Source: Trichosporon coremiiforme (taxonomy: Eukaryota; Basidiomycota; Tremellomycetes; Trichosporonales; Trichosporonaceae). Taken from it: a stretch of 64,000 nt of DNA. The stretch's first letter is position 1, and the number at the start of each line of letters is the position of its first letter. The translations under genes and the position numbers were made by a program. Below the pieces are notes generated by a model that had not been told where the DNA came from, did not search any database, and worked only from the letters and a program-made list of their open reading frames with translations. Below are positions 59,046 through 64,000 of the stretch, one piece after another. Location of the stretch: contig BCJJ01000006.1 in the NCBI GenBank assembly GCA_039545355.1, forward strand, positions 1,583,686-1,647,685. Direction: 5' to 3'.

Positions 59046-59555
59046 CAACGCGACTGATTTCTCGATCTGTCGCTGGCGGCGATCGGCGGAGGCACCCTCT
59101 TATACCCTCACTTGTTGCTTGCCTCGGGTGTAGGACTCGTTCCGTAGGTGCAGAAGACTGCTCACCTGACAAGGCGGAGACAGAGTTGACAGAAGAGTAC
59201 GAACTCGGCTGCGTCAGAGGAGCTCGGATATCCACGCCAACGAGCTCTCCAGGCTCCATCAGCTCATGCTCCATGGCCACGCCAGTGCTAAGTGTACTTC
59301 ATGATTCATTAGGTCTTATGAACGTGGGTATGTGAATGCGATTGACCATGCAACCTCATAACGATCGTGACATGGTGCGATGGGGCGTTTGGAATGGAAA
59401 TGAGAATGGGAATGCGGAATGGGAAGTGAAGATGGGACTTGATTGCGAACGAGGGGACAACAAATGGTGATGGATATGTAGGTGAGGTGGAAAACAGAGG
59501 AATGACAGTTCAGATCATGACAGAATTGTGGTGATTATCTTTGGGCTGGGAGCGA
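59046..59555. other. Flank of tRNA and exchanger 3' end
   Basis: About 510 bp with no coding signal. 59360-59430 is a run of GGAATG/GGGAATG-like purine repeats on the plus strand. Confidence 0.45.
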
Positions 59556-62500
59556 TCACACCCAGAGTCGCGATAAGGCGACGGACGCCGACATGGCAAA
59601 GCCCTCGATCGAATCGTGGCCGACAACGACGCTAGGGTCCGGAGACTCGACAGGTGCGGGCGCAAAGTAGAAGCCGAGCACGAGCACGATGTACGCGAGC
59701 ACAAGCATCGAGCCACGGTGGTAGTTCGATCGCGCTTCGATGTACGTGTACGTCAGCAGGAAGATGGCGAGGATGATCGCGATCACGTCCCAGCGAGGGA
59801 AGATCAGCCTGCTGTCAGTTGCGGGTCAAAGGTCACTAACTCACGTGAAAGTATCAACGTCGTCGCCCACCTTGGACGGGTTGTACACCGCACTAAAGGC
59901 AACCATGGCGGGGATCTGGAGCAGACAGACCTGCAGAGCGTACGCGGAACCGATCTCCATACTGAGCGAGATGTTGCCGTTCATCGCGAACGAGATGGCG
60001 TTCATGAACTCGGTCGTGTTGGGGACGAGCGCGAAGAGCGTCAGGCCGAGGAACTTCTCATCGACGCCACTTCCCTTCAGGACAACGTCGACGACATCGA
60101 CGAGGATTTCTGTGGTCAGTTTGGCTACCTAGGGAAGGGTCGGAAGAACTTACCAGCAATACCAGCGTAGAGAAGGGTACAGGACAGCAGGACAGCCGCA
60201 CTCGTGAAACGGGTCCAGGAAGGCGCCTCGTGTCCACCGTGCGACTCCTCCTCCTCCTCAGGCTTCTTCCGGTCGTGCATAGCAGTAACAGTCGCGAGGG
60301 TGTGCAGCACAGAGCGGACATCCTCGCTGGTGAGCGTGCCAGGAAGCGGCGGCATGTTATCAATCATGCCAGAGGACTTCTGCTGGATTGACTGCAGGAA
60401 CGGAGTGTAGCCAGTCCTGGGCGGGAAGCCGTTCTCAGCAGAGACGTCAACTGGGTGCAAGTTCTGGCGCTGATCACGCTGGCCGTGCTGGCTGCTCTGG
60501 CCATGCTGCTGCTGGAGCGATGACGGGGGAGGCGGCTGGTGGAACTGCTGAGACGGGAAGGGGTTGGCAGGAGTCGGTGTAGCATGTGGCGAGAGCGATC
60601 GGGGCGAAAGGTTGCCACGGCGAGGCGAAGGAGTAGGGCGAGCGTCTGATGTACGGCGGTCCTTGATGGAAGGCGGCTTGCTGACAGGCAGGATAGGGTT
60701 CATGACCGCCGCAGGCGTAATGCGCGCCAAAGCAGCGCGGTGCTGGTGAGGAAGGTCCTCCTTGACCATCACCTGCTGAGGGTTTTGCCAAATCTGAGAG
60801 GCGTGCGTGCGGAGAGAGAACCAAAGACCGATGAGGTACGACTGAATGTCAGTTGAAGCTTCGGATCTAAACATGGAAAACTCACGAGAAGCAGGATGAA
60901 CGCGCAGGCGTACATGAGATTCTTGACCTGGGACTGGTAGAAAGGGTCCGTCGTCGGCTCGGGGTGAGTGTAGTAGCACCGGTCGCACTCCCAGGACTTG
61001 TCGAATGGCTGGGCCAGGTTAGGCGCAGCAGACATCGTCTTGTTCCCGTTGTCCGGCTCGGGGCACCCCTCACAGTGGATCTGGAAGGAGCCGTACGTCT
61101 GGTAGAACATGGTCGGGGTCAGCGTACCAATGATCGCCATGATCAGCATCGTGGACGTGACTCCAGCGCTCTTAGCGTTAAACTTCTGAGTCTTGCGCTT
61201 AAAGGCACCCGAGATCATGGACATGCCGGGCATCAATAGCACACCAGCGAGCAGAGAGCCCACAATGGAACCCTCAACGAGACGGCCCTTGCCCTGTGTC
61301 AAGGCGATGGCGTAAAGGACAATCTCAATGATCGAACCGAAAGTGGCGTTGATGACGGCACCCATTCCGATGGAACTCTGAGCGGAGATCGAGGCGACAG
61401 CCATGCCGATGAAGTACGACAGCGGGATGACAGAGGCGAGACCAAGCGTGAAGATGAGAGCGGGCGAGGAGATGAACTCGACAAACTCCGGGACATGCTT
61501 GCCCTTCTCGTGCATGTGCTCAACCCACGGCAGGATCAGCATACCGTCAACGATCGTGAAGAACACGAGCGGCAGCAGGTTAATGAACATAATGTTCACT
61601 CCACCGACCGTGTACTTGTAGTACTGCAGACCGACAGCACGGTAAGTACACAGCAGCACTGTTGAGGTCGGACCTTCAGTCGGGGCGATCTGACCCGCAT
61701 GGAGGCGAGCGCGCTTGAGAACATAGCGGTGGCCACCATTGTCGATGACATCGCCCTCCTCGTCCCGCTCGATAGGCGCCTCAACGGGGACTTTCGGAGC
61801 CGGACAGAAGTTGATCTCGAGGGGACGTGTCCAGAGCAGGTAGATGAGCTCCCAGGTGAGCTTGGCCATCGGGATCGTGATGACCAGGCACCAACAGATG
61901 AGGCAAACCACCAACATGACAGGCGCAATCACGAAGAAGAACAGAGGCCAGTACGCCACAGAGCCAGCGAGGCGCGCACGGCGGCGCACACCACGACGGG
62001 CGCAGGGTTGGCCCGTCCTCGCAGACAGCAGGGGCGTTCCCTCAGGAGGCGAGGGGCTGCCATGCTTGGCGCTGGCCGCGAAGGAAACAACGTTGGTGCG
62101 AGAACGGGTGGGCGGGGTGTGCGGCTCGTCCGGAAGCGACTCGAGCGAATGCGAGTCACCCGGTCGCACGGTCGCGGTCGAGTTGGTAGACATGGAGAAG
62201 GCACGTGGGTGGACCGGGTCCGTCGACAACGTACTACCGTAGTTGAAGTTGTTGCTGTTCACAGACGAGTCGGTACCAAAGGGCGCAGCTTCCTCGTCAT
62301 GGTGCGAAGCGTCGTCATCGCTAGACATGTCCTCTGGGGCGCCCTCGCCCTCGACGTACTTTCCGAACGGCCAGCCAATGTACCAGGCCAAGCCGCGGAT
62401 AGTCCGGCCATAGCCTCCACGCCCTCCCACGAGGAACTCGGCAAGCGTCACGATCAGGGCGACATTGGCACAGATCAGGGCGAGCCACCAGCCGAACAGG

Positions 62501-63974
62501 AGGACCCACAACAGGTTGCCAACGAGCAGGTGACGCTCGGCAGCAGCCGAGGGGATCGAATGCAGCGCAGATTCGGCGTTCCTCGTGACGGAGCGGGACT
62601 TGCGGTACAGCGCGGGCTTCCAGATGGGCAGACCGAAGGGGTGCTCGATGTTGATGGCCTGCGGTTAGTTCTTGCCAGTTGGGTCCGGGAACTCACGTCC
62701 TGGCGATCCTTGACGGTGACGCCCTCCTCGTCGCCACCGCTGCCGTCCTCGTCCTCATCATCGTCATCACTAGCCTGAGGGGGCTCCTCGCCCTCGTCTT
62801 CCTCGTGGTCTCCGTCCTCCTCCGTGTCATCCTCGTCGCCACCAGCTGCCAGGGACGACGTCGGGCGGTCGGTAGCGCCGGCATCGCTGCTGATACTCCC
62901 GGACCGGCTGGGGACCTGAGTTGTGTGGTGGCGTGCAGTGCTCGACGCACGAGCGCGAGAAACTGAAACTGAGCGGTGGCCACGGACAGGGCTGGTTGCG
63001 CTCGAGCGCAGCGGGACGGATGACGAGCCAGTGAAATAGGGGCCGGATGAATCGGTTGCTGCTGTAGTAGCCGAGGGGGGTGCGCTTGCCTGCACGTCCT
63101 CGTCGTCCTCGGCCGCCTCCGCTTCAGCAGCCAGGCGACGCTCACGCTCGCGCTTGGCGCGCTTCCTTTCTTTGAGTCGACGGCGGATCAGATCCTCACC
63201 GCGGTCGATCACAACGACCTCGTCGTCTTCTTGATCGCCCTTCGTCATGCCAAGTGGAGGAATGCGAGCGCGGGAGCCGGATCGAGACAGGCCGGGTTGT
63301 GCTTGGCCGGTCGGTGCTAAGCTGACGCGAGAGCGGCGACCGTGGACGGAGGAACCTGGTTGGGAAGCACCTTGGTGAGGGGAGGAAGGGACAGTTGGCT
63401 GTTGCGCAGCGTCACTCGCACGACGGCCGTCGACAGGGGTGCGCTGAGTGCTGGACATCTGCGGAAAGTAGTTCGTCGTGCGGGGCGTCGCGCCCGAATC
63501 CGAGTCGTAACCGTCGTCGGTGCTGGAGACGGAGGACCGCCTTGGAGGAATCGGCATGGCGGGTGGGTTGGGGGATGCGGGAGTGTTGGAATGCGATGTG
63601 CCGGAATAAATACGCTGTGGAAATGTGTCAGCGGGCGTGCTCCTCGTAGAGGCATGGAGGTTGTGCCGTCGCAACTTTGGTGCCTTCGCGCCCATCACTC
63701 TGTCGGCGGACCTCTCACGCATACCGGCTAGTGCACGGCGGTGGGGGGAGAGCTGGGGCAGACCGGTGGAGTGAGACGTCGGGTGCGGATGAGCGGCGGC
63801 GGGGGGTCGCGGTTGTTGCGCCTGCGCCGTGTGGGCCGTATCGAGAGACTCAGAGCTGCGAAAGCTGATAGACGGTCCATTGTGACCAGAAAGTGGATCG
63901 CCCGTCCGTTCGTCCCTCGTGATCCGACGCAGGCGCCATGTCTGACATGGCCGGTCCGTGGTTGGACTGCACAA
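59556..63974 (-). CDS. VNX1: VNX1-type vacuolar cation/H+ exchanger
   Basis: Exons about 63974-62697, 62658-60886, 60841-60154, 60109-59845 and 59811-59556; all joins are in phase. The encoded protein is about 1420 residues in the window, longer than the usual 900. The N-terminal 425 are disordered and acidic/Ser-rich. The Ca2+:cation antiporter core has two alpha repeats: MGAVINATFGSIIEIVLYAIAL, and ALVPNTTEFMNAISFAMNGN followed by ISLSMEIGSAYALQVCLLQIP. The Asn/Glu of these repeats are the ion-binding residues. It also has a long cytosolic loop (about residues 1060-1200) and multiple TM helices. The family exchanges Na+, K+ or Ca2+ for H+ across the vacuole membrane. The last acceptor is CAGCAG. 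The 5' end is uncertain: no ATG-led N-terminus is clear near 63974 and a GTGAGT lies just outside it, so a further exon may lie off the window. Confidence is high for the family, lower for the start. Confidence 0.82.
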
Positions 63975-64000
63975 CCGCAGGTACTCACAAAGTCTGCGCT

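Noticed and set aside
61699..62778. 359-codon plus-strand frame
   Set aside because: Antisense to the VNX1-type exchanger exon; the minus-strand antiporter motifs are decisive.
63615..63724. Possible 110-nt intron near the exchanger N-terminus (GTATGC ... CACAG)
   Set aside because: Splicing would shift the reading frame away from the long downstream frame and put a stop upstream.

Overview
The window looks like nuclear DNA from a basidiomycete yeast, most likely a Tremellomycete (Trichosporonales-like). That placement is inference. It rests on GC-rich coding DNA, tightly packed genes on both strands, and many 31-60 nt introns with GTRNGY donors, a CTNAC branch site a few bases before the acceptor, and CAG/TAG ends. 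Protein families such as PDR/ABCG transporters, BOS1, POB3 and GLE1 also fit a fungus. Exon joins below were worked out by hand from frame, splice signals and family knowledge; totals that divide by three are noted where they decide a model.

Layout. 1-13 kb: a PH-domain protein (+), a RINT1/Tip20 vesicle-tethering subunit (-), a four-TM protein (+), an AAAP amino-acid transporter (-) and an IAH1-type GDSL esterase (-). 13.7-19 kb: an accessory-looking block holding two convergent copies of an unrecognised modular Cys/His protein; the plus copy has an internal duplication and several frame breaks. 19.7-25 kb: a full PDR-type ABC transporter (-). 25-30 kb: a gene-poor stretch with a small tandem SUMO/ubiquitin-like gene (-) and a decayed copy of it. 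30-39 kb: ribosomal protein eS10 (+), HIBCH-type hydrolase (+), ORC5 (-), a small membrane protein (+), monoacylglycerol lipase (-) and the SNARE BOS1 (+). 39-42 kb: four small Myb/SANT-like genes, one carrying a stop codon. 42-64 kb: complex I NDUFB8 (-), TFIIIB Bdp1 (+), Hst3/Hst4 sirtuin (+), an R3H-SUZ protein (+), FACT subunit POB3 (+), GLE1 (+), primase large subunit PRI2 (-), tRNA-Gly(CCC) (-) and a large VNX1-type cation/H+ exchanger (-) that reaches the right edge and may be 5'-partial.

Most genes are independent housekeeping units, not operons. Several act on chromatin and DNA replication (ORC5, PRI2, POB3, Hst3/4), and two act in ER-Golgi traffic (RINT1/Tip20, BOS1). The parts least explained by known families are the convergent modular pair at 13.7-19 kb, the SUMO-like gene with its relic at 28-29.5 kb, and the Myb-like cluster at 39-42 kb.
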